A stretch of 64,000 nucleotides of DNA from Solimonas sp040754295 (GCA_040754295.1 JBFMCQ010000002.1:65234-129233), one strand, 5' to 3'; numbered from the stretch's first letter, positions 16,491 through 25,361 are shown. The notes: generated by a model not told the origin, from the letters alone. Numbers and translations are program-made.

Positions 16491-17300
16491 TAAGTCGCGC
16501 AGCAGCGCGTTGATGCCGACCTTTTTGCGCGTCTGCTCGTTGACGCGCTTGACGATGATCGCGCAGTTGAGGCTGTAGCGCTCGGTCTTCGCCAGCGAGC
16601 CGGCGACGACGACGCTGCCTTCCGGCACGCGGCCGTAGAGGACGCGGTCGTTCTCGCGGTCGTAGATCGGCGTGCTTTGTCCGATGAAGACGCCCATCGA
16701 GATCACCGAACCTTTCTCGACGACGACGCCTTCGACGATCTCGGAGCGCGCGCCGATGAAGCAGTCGTCCTCGATGATCGTCGGGCTCGCCTGCAGCGGC
16801 TCGAGCACGCCGCCGATGCCCACACCGCCGGAGAGATGGCAGTTCGCGCCGATCTGCGCGCACGAACCGACGGTCGCCCAGGTGTCGACCATCGTCCCGG
16901 AGCCGACGTAGGCGCCGATGTTGACGTAGGACGGCATCAGGATCGCGTTCGGCGCGATGTATGCACCTTTGCGCACGGCAGCGGGCGGCACGACGCGTGC
17001 GCCCTGCGCCTTGAAGTCGCTTTCCGTCCAGCCGTCGAACTTGAGCGGCACCTTGTCGTAGCCGGACAGCGCGCCCATGCCGATCGGCACGTTGTCATGC
17101 AGGCGGAAGTACAGCAGCACGGCTTTCTTGAGCCACTCGTTGACCTGCCAGCCGGACGCGGTCGGCTCGGCGACGCGCGCGCGGCCGCTGTCGAGCAGTT
17201 CGATGGTTTCGCCGACCACGGCGCGCACCGCGGCGTCGGACTTGTCCAGGGTTGCGCGGGCGTCCCAGGCGGATTCGATACGGACTTGGAGGTTGTGCAT
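16488..17300 (-). CDS. dapD: Tetrahydrodipicolinate N-succinyltransferase
   Basis: Adds succinyl to tetrahydrodipicolinate, the step before DapC and DapE. 270 residues. The N-terminal helical part is followed by a left-handed beta helix of hexapeptide repeats (about 105-230, with GAYIAPNAILMPSYVNIGAY and GANCHLSGGVGIGG). It ends KVGINALLRDL, and the stop lies in the first heptamer unit. Upstream is a 129-bp spacer with nested inverted repeats separating it from glnD. Confidence 0.97.
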   Translation of the reverse strand: MHNLQVRIESAWDARATLDKSDAAVRAVVGETIELLDSGRARVAEPTASGWQVNEWLKKAVLLYFRLHDNVPIGMGALSGYDKVPLKFDGWTESDFKAQGARVVPPAAVRKGAYIAPNAILMPSYVNIGAYVGSGTMVDTWATVGSCAQIGANCHLSGGVGIGGVLEPLQASPTIIEDDCFIGARSEIVEGVVVEKGSVISMGVFIGQSTPIYDRENDRVLYGRVPEGSVVVAGSLAKTERYSLNCAIIVKRVNEQTRKKVGINALLRDL

Positions 17301-17337
17301 TGTCGGTCTGAGCGAGGTCGTGCGATTCGCAGGATGT

Positions 17338-17414
17338 GCCGAACGCAGCGCAGCGCATCGGGCAGTGGCGAGCCGGCGCGGTTTGGCTGGCGCTCGCCGC
17401 GTCCTGCGTTCGGC
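17338..17414. repeat. Nested inverted repeats in the dapD-glnD spacer
   Basis: Outer arms GCCGAACGCAG (17338-17348) and CTGCGTTCGGC (17404-17414) pair over 11 bp. Inner arms GGCGAGC (17367-17373) and GCTCGCC (17392-17398) pair over 7 bp. The left flank AGGATGTGCCGAACGCAG resembles the start of the radA-corC spacer, so both may belong to one dispersed palindromic family (inference). Confidence 0.6.
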
Positions 17415-17447
17415 GCGAAGCGGCAGATTTTACGCCGCTTCGCGCCG
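17411..17447 (-). terminator. 14-bp hairpin at the end of glnD
   Basis: CGGCGCGAAGCGGC (17411-17424) and its exact reverse complement (17434-17447) are separated by a 9-base loop, AGATTTTAC, that contains the glnD stop codon. The stem uses the last glnD codons. It may terminate glnD transcription or protect its 3' end; there is no U-tract after the stem in the transcribed direction. Confidence 0.5.
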
Positions 17448-20108
17448 GTCCAGCGTGCGCACCAGCACTTCGCGCAGCTCGTCGAGCACGCGCTCCTCGG
17501 TGATCGGCCGGTGCATGCGGTCGGTGACGTAGAAGACGTCTTCGGCACGCTCGCCGATGGTCGCGACCTTTGCTGCGTTGAGCAGGATGCCGCGCTTCTG
17601 GAACACGCGGCCGATCAGCGACAGCAGGCCCGGCTGGTCGGCCGTGACCAGCTCCAGCAGCGTGCGCCGGCGCGCCTGGTCCTGGCTGAAATAGACCTGT
17701 GTCGGCGTGTCGAAATGGCGCAGGCGCTGCGGCGTGCGGCGGTTGACGTCGATCGTCGAGACTTCGGGATCGCTGAGCACGCGACGCAGCGCTTCGCGGA
17801 TTTCCTGCGTGCGCATCGGCGAGGTGATCGGCGTGTTATCGCTCTCCATGACCACGTACGAATCGAGCACGAAGCCGTCGTCGGTCGTATGCAGGCGCGC
17901 GTCGAGGATGTTGAGGCCCTGGCGCGCGAGCACGCCGGTGGTCAGGCCGAACAGGTGATCACGGTCGCGCGTGTAGACGAAGACCGTGGTGCCGCGGTCG
18001 TCGATGGTCCCGACCATCACCACCGGCAGCTGATCCTCGGAGGCAGCAGCGATCGCCGGCAGGTGCCAGGCGAGCTCCTCCGGCGTGTGGCGCAGAAAGT
18101 AGTCGCGGTCGAACCGCTTCCATGCGGCTTCCGCGGTCGCGGCGCTGATGTTGCGCTCGGCCAGCAGCGCGAGCGCGCGCGCACGCGTTTCTTGCGCGCG
18201 CTCCTGTTCGAGCGTCGGCTGGTCGACGCCGCCGTCGAGTATGCGGATGCTCTGGCGGTACAGATCCTTGAGCAGCGACTCGCGCCAGCTGTTCCACAGC
18301 GCCGGATTGGTCGCACGGATGTCGGCGCAGGTGAGCAGGAACAGATAGTCGAGACGCAGGCGGTCGCCGACTTTCTCGGCGAACGCGGCGACGACGCGCG
18401 CGTCGCTGACGTCCTGCTTCTGCGCGGTCAGCGACATCAGCAGGTGATGGCGCACGAGCCAGCCGACGAGGTCGGCGTCGGCATGTGACAGGCCGTGGGC
18501 CAGGCAGAACGCCGTGGCTTCCTCGGCGCCGATCGCGGAATGATCGCCGCCGCGGCCCTTGGCCATGTCGTGCCAGAACGCGGCGAGGTAGAGCAGCTCG
18601 GGCTTGGGCAGCCGCTGCATCACCTCACTGCAGAACGGCAGCTCGTGGCGGAAGCGCTGCATCGCGAAGCGGCGCGCGTTGCGTACGACGTAGAGCAGGT
18701 GTTCGTCGACGGTGAGCGTATGAAACAGGTCGTACTGCATCAGCCCGATGACGCGACCGAACTCCGGCACGTAGCGGCCGAGCACGCCATAGCGGTTCAT
18801 GCGCCGCAGATTGCGCGTCAGCCCGCGGCCCTCACGGAACATCTCCATGAACAGCGCGCGCGCCTTGACCGAGTGGCGCACCTCGTCGGTGAGCAGGCGG
18901 CCGTCGCGCAGGATCATGCGCAGCGTCTGCGCGCGGATGCCCTCGATTCTAGGGTTCTGCTGCAGCAGCAGGAACACTTCGAGCAGGGCCCAGGGCTGCT
19001 TGCGGAACACCTCGTCGTCACGCGCCTCGAGATAGCCGTGACGGATCTGGAAGCGGGCGTTGACCGGCTCGGGCTCACCATCCGCCCGGTGCAGGATCGC
19101 CTCCTCGAACAGCTGCAGCAGCATGTCGTTGAGGCAGGACAGCGACTTGATCGTGCGGTAGTACAGCTGCATGAACTGCTCGACCGCCTTGTTGGCGTCG
19201 GTGTCGACGTAGCCGAACAGCGCGGCGACCTTCACCTGGCTGTCGAACAGCAGGCGGTCCTCGCGCCGGCCGCTGATCATGTGCAGCGCGAAGCGCACGC
19301 GCCACAGGAAGTCCTGGCCGGCGAACAGCTCGTCGCACTCCTGCTTGGTCAGAAAGCCGCGCTCGCGCAGCTCCGCGAGCGTCTGTGCACCAAAATGGCG
19401 CCTCGTGACCCAGGCGATCGTGTGGATATCGCGCAGGCCGCCCGGGCTTTCCTTGACGTTGGGCTCGAGCTTGTAGCCGGTGTCGTCGTACTTGCGGTGA
19501 CGCGCCGCCTGCTCGGCCCTCTTGGCCTCGAAGAAGGCCTTGACCGGCCACACCTGCTCCGGCGTGAGCGCCTGCTGCATTTCGCGGAACAGCGCCGCGT
19601 CGCCGTCCAGCAGGCGCGCTTCGAGCAGGTTGGTCATCACCGTGATGTCCTTGCCCGCTTCGGCGACGCACTCGGCAACGGTGCGCGCGCTCTGGCCGAC
19701 CTCCAGGCCCATGTCCCACGCGAACGCGGTCAGGCTCTCCAGTGACTTGCGATGCGTCTCCAGCGCATCGCCGCTGTGCAGCAGCAGGATGTCGATGTCG
19801 GAATGCGGCAGCAGCTCGCCGCGGCCGTAGCCGCCGACCGCGGCCAGCGCCAGGCCGTCGGTCGCGTCGGGCAGGAACTTGTGCCAGGCCGCGCGCAGCA
19901 CTTCGTCGACGAGATGCGAGCGGGCGTGCACCAGCGAATCGGCCGGCACGCCGTCGTTGAACAGCGCGTAGAGGCGCTCGCGCCCCCAGACCAGCGTCTC
20001 GCGGAACGCGGCGATCGAGTAGCCGCCCTGCGCCAGCCGCGAGCGGACGCGCGGCGCGCTGAAGATGGTGGCGGCCTCTTCTTCGGCCAGGTCTATTTCA
20101 GCGCCCAT
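17430..20108 (-). CDS. glnD: PII uridylyltransferase / uridylyl-removing enzyme
   Basis: Bifunctional nitrogen sensor that uridylylates PII when glutamine is low. About 892 residues: nucleotidyltransferase motif GGYGRGELLPHSDIDILLL (about 91-109), a GlnD linker domain, an HD domain with FWHDMAKGRGGDHS near 510, and two C-terminal ACT domains (about 700-790 and 805-890). The ATG at 20108 (MGAEIDLAEEE) is chosen because an upstream ATG at 20150 would translate heptamer repeat DNA (MPLTSHLTPHASRP). There is no clear ribosome site, as upstream is pure repeat. It follows map on the same strand. Confidence 0.94.
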   Translation of the reverse strand: MGAEIDLAEEEAATIFSAPRVRSRLAQGGYSIAAFRETLVWGRERLYALFNDGVPADSLVHARSHLVDEVLRAAWHKFLPDATDGLALAAVGGYGRGELLPHSDIDILLLHSGDALETHRKSLESLTAFAWDMGLEVGQSARTVAECVAEAGKDITVMTNLLEARLLDGDAALFREMQQALTPEQVWPVKAFFEAKRAEQAARHRKYDDTGYKLEPNVKESPGGLRDIHTIAWVTRRHFGAQTLAELRERGFLTKQECDELFAGQDFLWRVRFALHMISGRREDRLLFDSQVKVAALFGYVDTDANKAVEQFMQLYYRTIKSLSCLNDMLLQLFEEAILHRADGEPEPVNARFQIRHGYLEARDDEVFRKQPWALLEVFLLLQQNPRIEGIRAQTLRMILRDGRLLTDEVRHSVKARALFMEMFREGRGLTRNLRRMNRYGVLGRYVPEFGRVIGLMQYDLFHTLTVDEHLLYVVRNARRFAMQRFRHELPFCSEVMQRLPKPELLYLAAFWHDMAKGRGGDHSAIGAEEATAFCLAHGLSHADADLVGWLVRHHLLMSLTAQKQDVSDARVVAAFAEKVGDRLRLDYLFLLTCADIRATNPALWNSWRESLLKDLYRQSIRILDGGVDQPTLEQERAQETRARALALLAERNISAATAEAAWKRFDRDYFLRHTPEELAWHLPAIAAASEDQLPVVMVGTIDDRGTTVFVYTRDRDHLFGLTTGVLARQGLNILDARLHTTDDGFVLDSYVVMESDNTPITSPMRTQEIREALRRVLSDPEVSTIDVNRRTPQRLRHFDTPTQVYFSQDQARRRTLLELVTADQPGLLSLIGRVFQKRGILLNAAKVATIGERAEDVFYVTDRMHRPITEERVLDELREVLVRTLDRREAA

Positions 20109-20113
20109 GGGTC

Positions 20114-20261
20114 GTGAGGCGTGAGGGGTGAGGTGTGAAGTGAGGGGCATGAGGCGTGAGGTGTGAGGCGTGAGGCGTGAGGCGTGAGGCGTGGCAGGAT
20201 CGTCCGCTTCGTGCGGTTGTGTTCTAACGCCTCAGGCCTCACCACGCCTCACGCCTCACGC
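20114..20261. repeat. Two-armed heptamer repeat between glnD and map
   Basis: Left arm: eleven consecutive 7-base units (20114-20190), seven of them GTGAGGC or one-base variants, all in one 7-bp phase. Right arm: ACGCCTC units at 20227-20261, the reverse complement of the left, with a 3-base phase slip. About 35 bp of unrelated sequence separates the arms, so the whole can fold into a long hairpin. It occupies nearly the entire glnD-map spacer and replaces any ordinary leader of glnD. Confidence 0.92.
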
Positions 20262-20263
20262 TT

Positions 20264-21046
20264 TCAAAGCTCGCCATTACGCAGCGTCAGCACTTCGTAG
20301 CCGGTCTCGGTGACCAGGACAGTATGCTCCCACTGCGCCGACAGCGAGTGGTCCTTGGTGACGACGGTCCAGCCGTCGGGCAGCAGCCTCACGTCGGCGC
20401 GCCCGGCGTTGACCATGGGTTCGATCGTAAAAGTCATGCCCGGCTGTAATTCAAGGCCCGTGCCAGGTCTGCCGTAGTGCAGTACCTGCGGCTCCTCGTG
20501 GAAGACGCGGCCGATACCGTGCCCGCAGTACTCGCGCACCACGGAAAAGCCGCGCTGCTCCACATGGCGCTGGATCGCATGTCCGATGTCGCCGAGCCGC
20601 GCACCCGGGGCGACCACTTTGATCCCCTCGATCATCGCCTCGCGCGTGGTTTCGCAGAGCCGGCGCGCCAGGATGCTCGGCTCGCCGACATAGAACATGC
20701 GGCTGGTGTCGCCGTGGAATCCGTCCTTGATGACGGTGACGTCGATATTGACGATGTCGCCTTTCTTCAGAACCTTGGCGCCGGGAATGCCGTGGCAGAC
20801 CACGTGGTTCACCGAGGTGCAGATCGACTTCGGGAACGGCGGGCGGCCGGGCGCGGCGCCGTAGTTCAGCGGCGCCGGAACGTCGCCGAGCTCGCGCACG
20901 ATGTAGTCGTGGCAGAGGCGGTCGAGCTCGTCGGTGCTGACGCCCGCCTTGACGTGCGGTTCGATCATCGTCAGGACCGAGGCGGCGGCGGCTCCCGCCT
21001 CGCGCATTTTCTGCTGCTCCTCGGCGGTCTTGATCGTGATGCTCAT
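20264..21046 (-). CDS. map: Methionine aminopeptidase, type I
   Basis: Removes the N-terminal methionine from new proteins. 260 residues, type I length. Metal ligands appear in order: NIDVTVIKDGFHGDTSRMF (two Asp), YCGHGIGRVFHEEP (His), FTIEPMVNAG (Glu) and WEHTVLVTETGYEVLT (Glu). It is divergent from rpsB, the usual map/rpsB arrangement, and ends against the heptamer hairpin. Confidence 0.97.
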   Translation of the reverse strand: MSITIKTAEEQQKMREAGAAAASVLTMIEPHVKAGVSTDELDRLCHDYIVRELGDVPAPLNYGAAPGRPPFPKSICTSVNHVVCHGIPGAKVLKKGDIVNIDVTVIKDGFHGDTSRMFYVGEPSILARRLCETTREAMIEGIKVVAPGARLGDIGHAIQRHVEQRGFSVVREYCGHGIGRVFHEEPQVLHYGRPGTGLELQPGMTFTIEPMVNAGRADVRLLPDGWTVVTKDHSLSAQWEHTVLVTETGYEVLTLRNGEL

Positions 21047-21143
21047 CAGTGGAGGGACGCGGTACGCCGCGGGCTCTTGCGCGACAGGGGACGGACGCCG
21101 GGCCGTCGCTGAAATGCCCGGCTGGCCTCGGGAGGGGCCGGTA

Positions 21144-21312
21144 TGGTATAAAGCGCGCCCTTCAAAGGCAACGCGGGCTTTGGATGTCCGCGGGCTTTTG
21201 AAAATTCATCCGCGCCCCCTTGGGTACCCGTCGTTCGCGAGGGCACCGGGCGCGGTCTGCAGGGGCCGCCCGTGTCCTCACTGGGGCCTCGAACCCAAGG
21301 AGCTGAAAGCCA
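21144..21312 (+). promoter_or_regulatory. rpsB promoter (extended -10) and long leader
   Basis: TGGTATAAA at 21144-21152 is an extended -10 element; no strong -35 is seen. Transcription would begin near 21159, leaving a leader of about 150 bases before rpsB. In gammaproteobacteria the rpsB leader binds S2 for feedback control. Several GC-rich inverted stretches are here, but I cannot confirm the fold by eye. AAGGAG (21298-21303) is the ribosome site. The rest of the 21047-21143 spacer shows nothing clear. Confidence 0.5.
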
Positions 21313-22137
21313 ATGGCGAATGTCACTATGCGCCAGTTGCTGGAGGCGGGCGTTCATTTCGGACACCGCACCCGCTACTGGAATCCGAAGATGCACGAAT
21401 ACATCTTCGGCGACCGCAACCGCATCCACATCATCAACCTCGAGCAGACGCTGCCGATGCTCAAGGACGCCTGTTCCTTCGTCGGCAAGGTCGCCGCCAG
21501 CGGCGGCCGTGTGCTGTTCGTCGGTACCAAGCGCGCTGCGCGCGAGGCGATCGAGGAGGAGGCCAAGCGCTGCGGCATGCCCTATGTCAGCCAGCGCTGG
21601 CTGGGCGGCACGCTGACCAACTTCAAGACCGTGAAGGGCTCGGTCAAGCGTCTGATCGAGATGGAAAAGCAGGTCGAGGACGGCTCGATCAACCGGCTTA
21701 CGAAGAAAGAGCAGCTGAACTTCCAGCGCGAGCTGGAGAAGCTGCGCCGGTCGCTGGGCGGCATCAAGGAGATGCCAAGCCTGCCGGACTGCCTGTTCGT
21801 GATCGACACCGGTTACGAAAAGAACGCCGTCGCCGAAGCGCGCAAGCTCGGCGTGCCGGTGGTGGCGGTCGTCGACACCAACAACGATCCGTCGCTGGTC
21901 GACTGGGTCATTCCCGGCAACGACGACGCCACGCGCGCGATCAGGGTCTACGTCCAGTGCGTGGCCGACGCCATCATCGAAGGCCGCGGCAGCAACACCA
22001 CCGGCCGCGTCGAGGAGTTCGTCGAAGTCGCCGAGGAGCGCCCGGCATTGCGCCGGCCGCGTCCCGGCGCCCGCAAGCCAGACGGCGGCAGGCCGGCCCG
22101 CGGCCGGCGCCCCGCCGCCGAACAAACGGAGGAATAG
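21313..22137 (+). CDS. rpsB: 30S ribosomal protein S2
   Basis: 274 residues. Starts MANVTMRQLLEAGVHFGHRT, with WNPKMHEYIFGDRNRIHI, VLFVGTKRAAREAIEEEAKR and RWLGGTLTNFKTV, all uS2 signatures. It carries a C-terminal basic and proline-rich tail (about 238-274, with RRPRPGARKPDGGRPARGRR) beyond the conserved fold. It is followed by tsf 5 bp later. Confidence 0.97.
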   Translation: MANVTMRQLLEAGVHFGHRTRYWNPKMHEYIFGDRNRIHIINLEQTLPMLKDACSFVGKVAASGGRVLFVGTKRAAREAIEEEAKRCGMPYVSQRWLGGTLTNFKTVKGSVKRLIEMEKQVEDGSINRLTKKEQLNFQRELEKLRRSLGGIKEMPSLPDCLFVIDTGYEKNAVAEARKLGVPVVAVVDTNNDPSLVDWVIPGNDDATRAIRVYVQCVADAIIEGRGSNTTGRVEEFVEVAEERPALRRPRPGARKPDGGRPARGRRPAAEQTEE

Positions 22138-22142
22138 CAGAA

Positions 22143-23048
22143 ATGGCGCAGATCACTGCCGCCCTCGTCAAGGAGCTGCGCGACCGTACCGGCGCCGGCA
22201 TGGGCGACTGCAAGAAAGCCTTGGAGGCCACCGGCGGCGACCTCGAGCAGGCCGTCGAGAAGCTGCGCATGGAAGGTGCCGCCAAGGCCGACAAGAAGGC
22301 CGGCCGCACCGCCGCCGAGGGCGTGCTTGCCTTCGCGGTCGGTGCGGACGCGGTCGCCGTCGTCGAGCTCAACAGCGAGACCGACTTCGTGGCCAAGGGC
22401 GACGATTTCCGCAATCTTGCCAAGCGTGCCGCCGAGCTGGCGCTCAAGCACCGCCCGGCCACCGTCGAGGCGCTGGTGCAGATCCAGGACGGCGCCGAGA
22501 CGCTCGAGCAGGCGCGGCGCGCGCTGATCGGCCGCATCGGCGAGAACATGACGATCCGTCGCTTCGAGGTCGTCACCAAGGCCGGCGGCCCGCTGGTGAC
22601 GTACATGCATCCCGGCGACAAGATCGGCGTGATCCTGGCGATGGACGCGGGCGACGAGGCGCTCGGCAGGGATCTGGCGATGCACGTCGCCGCGATGAGC
22701 CCGCGCTACGTCGACGCCGCCGCGGTGCCGGCCGACGTGCTCGACGCCGAGCGGCGCATCATCGAGGCGCAGGTCGCCGAGCAGGCGGCCGGCAAGCCGG
22801 CGGAGATCGTCGCCAAGATGGTCGACGGCAAGCTGCGCAAGTTCGTCGCGGAAATCACCCTGCTGGGCCAGCCGTTCGTCAAGGGCGAGGCCTACGGCCT
22901 GAAAGGGGACGACAGCGTCGAGAAGCTGCTCAAGGCGAAGGGTGCCAGGGTCGCGCGCTTCGTGCGCTTTGCCGTCGGCGAAGGGATCGAGAAGCAGCAG
23001 ACCGACTTCGCCGCCGAGGTGATGGCGCAGGCGGGCATCAAGGCTTGA
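22143..23048 (+). CDS. tsf: Elongation factor Ts
   Basis: Guanine nucleotide exchange factor for EF-Tu. 301 residues. The N-terminal UBA-like motif KELRDRTGAGMGDCKKALEA and the exchange motif ELNSETDFVAKGDDF are conserved. GGAGGA in the rpsB tail serves as ribosome site for ATG 22143. The open frame continues far upstream, but the family N-terminus fixes the start. A strong terminator follows. Confidence 0.97.
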   Translation: MAQITAALVKELRDRTGAGMGDCKKALEATGGDLEQAVEKLRMEGAAKADKKAGRTAAEGVLAFAVGADAVAVVELNSETDFVAKGDDFRNLAKRAAELALKHRPATVEALVQIQDGAETLEQARRALIGRIGENMTIRRFEVVTKAGGPLVTYMHPGDKIGVILAMDAGDEALGRDLAMHVAAMSPRYVDAAAVPADVLDAERRIIEAQVAEQAAGKPAEIVAKMVDGKLRKFVAEITLLGQPFVKGEAYGLKGDDSVEKLLKAKGARVARFVRFAVGEGIEKQQTDFAAEVMAQAGIKA

Positions 23049-23089
23049 TTCGCGCTAACATTGCGCGTTAGCCCGCGGTAGCGATGTGA

Positions 23090-23114
23090 AAGGCCCCGGT
23101 GACGGGGCCTTTTC
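23090..23114 (+). terminator. Rho-independent terminator of rpsB-tsf
   Basis: AAAGGCCCCG (23090-23099), a GTGA loop, then CGGGGCCTTT (23104-23113) and a further T: a perfect 10-bp stem with a T-tract. A smaller hairpin (GCTAAC/GTTAGC, 23055-23073) precedes it. Confidence 0.92.
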
Positions 23115-23173
23115 ATAAGAGAAGCGGCATGCCCGCGCTGCCGCGTCACAACAATGCCGATACCTCGATCGCC

Positions 23174-23896
23174 ATGAGCGCCAAACCTGCCTACCAGAGG
23201 ATTCTGCTCAAGCTGTCCGGCGAGGCGCTGATGGGCCGCATGGATTTCGGCATCTCGCCCGAGGTCATGAGCTTTCTGGCGCACGAGATCAAGGGCGTCG
23301 TCGAGACCGGCGTGCAGGTCGCGCTCGTCGTCGGCGGCGGCAACATCTTCCGCGGCGAGGGCCTGGCGCGCTCCGGCATGGACCGGGTCACCGGCGACCA
23401 GATGGGCATGCTGGCGACGGTGATCAACGGACTCGCGCTGCAGGATGCGATCGAGCGCATCGATGTGCCGGTGCGCGTGCAGTCGGCGATCCGCATCAAC
23501 GAGGTCTGCGAGGATTACATCCGCCGCAAGGCGGTGCGCCACCTGGAAAAGGGCCGGGTCGTGATCTTTTCCGCCGGCACCGGCAATCCGTTCTTCACGA
23601 CCGATTCGGCGGCCGCCCTGCGCGCGATCGAAATCAACGCCGACCTGATGCTCAAGGCCACCAAGGTCGACGGCGTCTACACGGCCGATCCGAAGAAGCA
23701 GGCCGATGCGCGCAGGTACGCGGAGCTGACCTATGACGAGGCGCTGGCCAAGCGCCTTGCAGTGATGGACCAGACCGCCATGGTGCTGTGCCGCGACCAC
23801 GGCGTGCTGCTGCGTGTCTACGACATGGAGCGCCCCGGTGCGCTCCGGGCGATCGTCATGGGCGACACCTCGATCGGCACCCAGGTGCACGCCTGA
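23174..23896 (+). CDS. pyrH: Uridylate kinase
   Basis: UMP kinase of the amino-acid-kinase fold; makes UDP for pyrimidine nucleotides. About 240 residues. ILLKLSGEALMG, ALVVGGGNIFRGEG, MDRVTGDQMGMLATVINGLA and AGTGNPFFTTDSAAALRA are all present. The homologous region starts at ATG 23174 (MSAKPAYQR). An ATG at 23129 in frame has a better AGAAG upstream and is a real alternative. First gene after the tsf terminator, followed by frr. Confidence 0.95.
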   Translation: MSAKPAYQRILLKLSGEALMGRMDFGISPEVMSFLAHEIKGVVETGVQVALVVGGGNIFRGEGLARSGMDRVTGDQMGMLATVINGLALQDAIERIDVPVRVQSAIRINEVCEDYIRRKAVRHLEKGRVVIFSAGTGNPFFTTDSAAALRAIEINADLMLKATKVDGVYTADPKKQADARRYAELTYDEALAKRLAVMDQTAMVLCRDHGVLLRVYDMERPGALRAIVMGDTSIGTQVHA

Positions 23897-23923
23897 AGTC
23901 GCGGCGCAAACGGAGAATCGCAA

Positions 23924-24481
23924 ATGCTCAACGACATCAAGAACGACGCCGCCAAACGCATGCAGAAATGCGTCGACACGCTCAAGGCGGAGCTGATGAA
24001 GCTGCGCTCCGGGCGCGCCAACGCGGCGCTGCTGGACCACGTGCGCGTCGATTACTACGGATCGGAAGTGCCGATTTCGCAGGCGGCGTCGGTGACGGTC
24101 GAAGACGCGCGCACGATCTCGATCACCGCCTGGGACAAGGCGATGATCGGTGCCATCGAGAAAGCCATCCTGACGTCGGATCTCGGGCTCACGCCGAACA
24201 CCGCCGGCACCGTGATCCGCATCGTCATGCCGCCGCTGACCGAGGAGCGCCGCCGCGAGCTGACCAAGGTCGTGCGCCACGAGGCGGAGAACGCCCGCGT
24301 GGCCGTGCGCAACGTGCGTCGCGACGCCAACCACGCGATCAAGGAGCTGGAGAAGAGAAAGGAGATCAGCGCCGACGAGGTCAAGCGCGGCGAAACCGAA
24401 ATCCAGAAGCTGACCGACCAGTTCGTCGCCAAGGTCGACGAGGCGGCGGCCGCCAAAGAGAAAGAGCTGCTGTCCATCTGA
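23924..24481 (+). CDS. frr: Ribosome recycling factor
   Basis: Splits post-termination ribosomes together with EF-G. 185 residues, the exact family length. MLNDIKNDAAKRMQK, LRSGRANAALLDHVRVDYYG and VRNVRRDANHAIKELEK are standard. GGAGAA upstream supports the ATG. Usual pyrH-frr order. Confidence 0.97.
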   Translation: MLNDIKNDAAKRMQKCVDTLKAELMKLRSGRANAALLDHVRVDYYGSEVPISQAASVTVEDARTISITAWDKAMIGAIEKAILTSDLGLTPNTAGTVIRIVMPPLTEERRRELTKVVRHEAENARVAVRNVRRDANHAIKELEKRKEISADEVKRGETEIQKLTDQFVAKVDEAAAAKEKELLSI

Positions 24482-24538
24482 GCCGGCCGGCGCGCGCGCA
24501 ACGCCCCGCGATCCCGTCGCTTCGCCGTCCACCTTGCC

Positions 24539-25258
24539 ATGACCGCCACCGCTCCCGAGCTTCCGCAGCCCTCCGTTCCCCGCCACGTCGCGATCATCAT
24601 GGACGGCAACGGCCGCTGGGCGCAGAGCCGTGGCCGGCCGCGTGCGGTCGGCCATCGCGCCGGCGTGCGTGCGACGCGCAAGATCGTGCGCGCGGCGATG
24701 CAGTCGGGCGTCGAGGTGCTGACGCTGTTCGCGTTTTCGCAGGAGAACTGGAATCGTCCCGAGCTGGAAGTGCGGCTGCTGATGCAGCTGTTCGTCACCA
24801 CGCTCGCGCGCGAGATCAAGTCGCTGCACAAGAACGGCATCCGCGTCCGTTTCATCGGCGATCATTCCGACTTCGCTCCGGAGCTGCGCAAAGAGATGCA
24901 GCGCGCCGAGGCGCTGACGGCAGCCGATACACGCCTGCAGCTCGTCGTCGCCGTCGGCTACGGCGGGCAGTGGGACATCGTCCAGGCGGCGCGCGAGCTC
25001 GCGCAGTCCGGCGAGCCGATCACCGCCGAAGGCATCGAGCGGCAGCTCGTCACGCGGGAGCTGCCGGCGCCGGACCTGCTGATCCGCTCCGGCGGCGAGA
25101 GCCGCATCAGCAACTTCCTGCTGTGGCAGTTGGCCTATACCGAGCTGTACTTCACGCCGACCCTGTGGCCGGACTTCGACGATGCGGCATTCGCGGCGGC
25201 ACTCGAGTGGTACGCCGGTCGCGTGCGGCGCTTCGGACGCGTGCCCGAAGCGGCATGA
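24539..25258 (+). CDS. uppS: Undecaprenyl diphosphate synthase
   Basis: cis-Prenyltransferase that makes the C55 lipid carrier for peptidoglycan and O-antigen. 239 residues. The catalytic Asp22 is in AIIMDGNGRWAQSRGRPR, with TLFAFSQENWNRP and LIRSGGESRISNFLLWQLAY. Fifty-seven bases after frr; followed by a heptamer hairpin before cdsA. Confidence 0.97.
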   Translation: MTATAPELPQPSVPRHVAIIMDGNGRWAQSRGRPRAVGHRAGVRATRKIVRAAMQSGVEVLTLFAFSQENWNRPELEVRLLMQLFVTTLAREIKSLHKNGIRVRFIGDHSDFAPELRKEMQRAEALTAADTRLQLVVAVGYGGQWDIVQAARELAQSGEPITAEGIERQLVTRELPAPDLLIRSGGESRISNFLLWQLAYTELYFTPTLWPDFDDAAFAAALEWYAGRVRRFGRVPEAA

Positions 25259-25263
25259 AGCGG

Positions 25264-25355
25264 TTTCCAGTCGGTAGTTTCCAGTTTCCAGTCAAGGCGG
25301 ATGCCGTTGCTGGAGTGTTTTTCTCTGGAAACTGGAAACTGGAAACTGGAAACTG
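25264..25355. repeat. Two-armed heptamer hairpin between uppS and cdsA
   Basis: Left arm: TTTCCAG units at 25264, 25278 and 25285, with a degenerate unit at 25271, all in 7-bp phase. Right arm: four perfect CTGGAAA units (25325-25352) plus a partial. The arms are exact reverse complements, separated by about 33 bp. It fills nearly the whole 103-bp gap and lies immediately before the cdsA start. Confidence 0.93.
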
Positions 25356-25361
25356 CTTCTC

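Noticed and set aside
16451..20261. CRISPR array, suggested by repeated short units.
   Set aside because: Units are only 7 bases, head to tail without spacers, and there are no cas genes.
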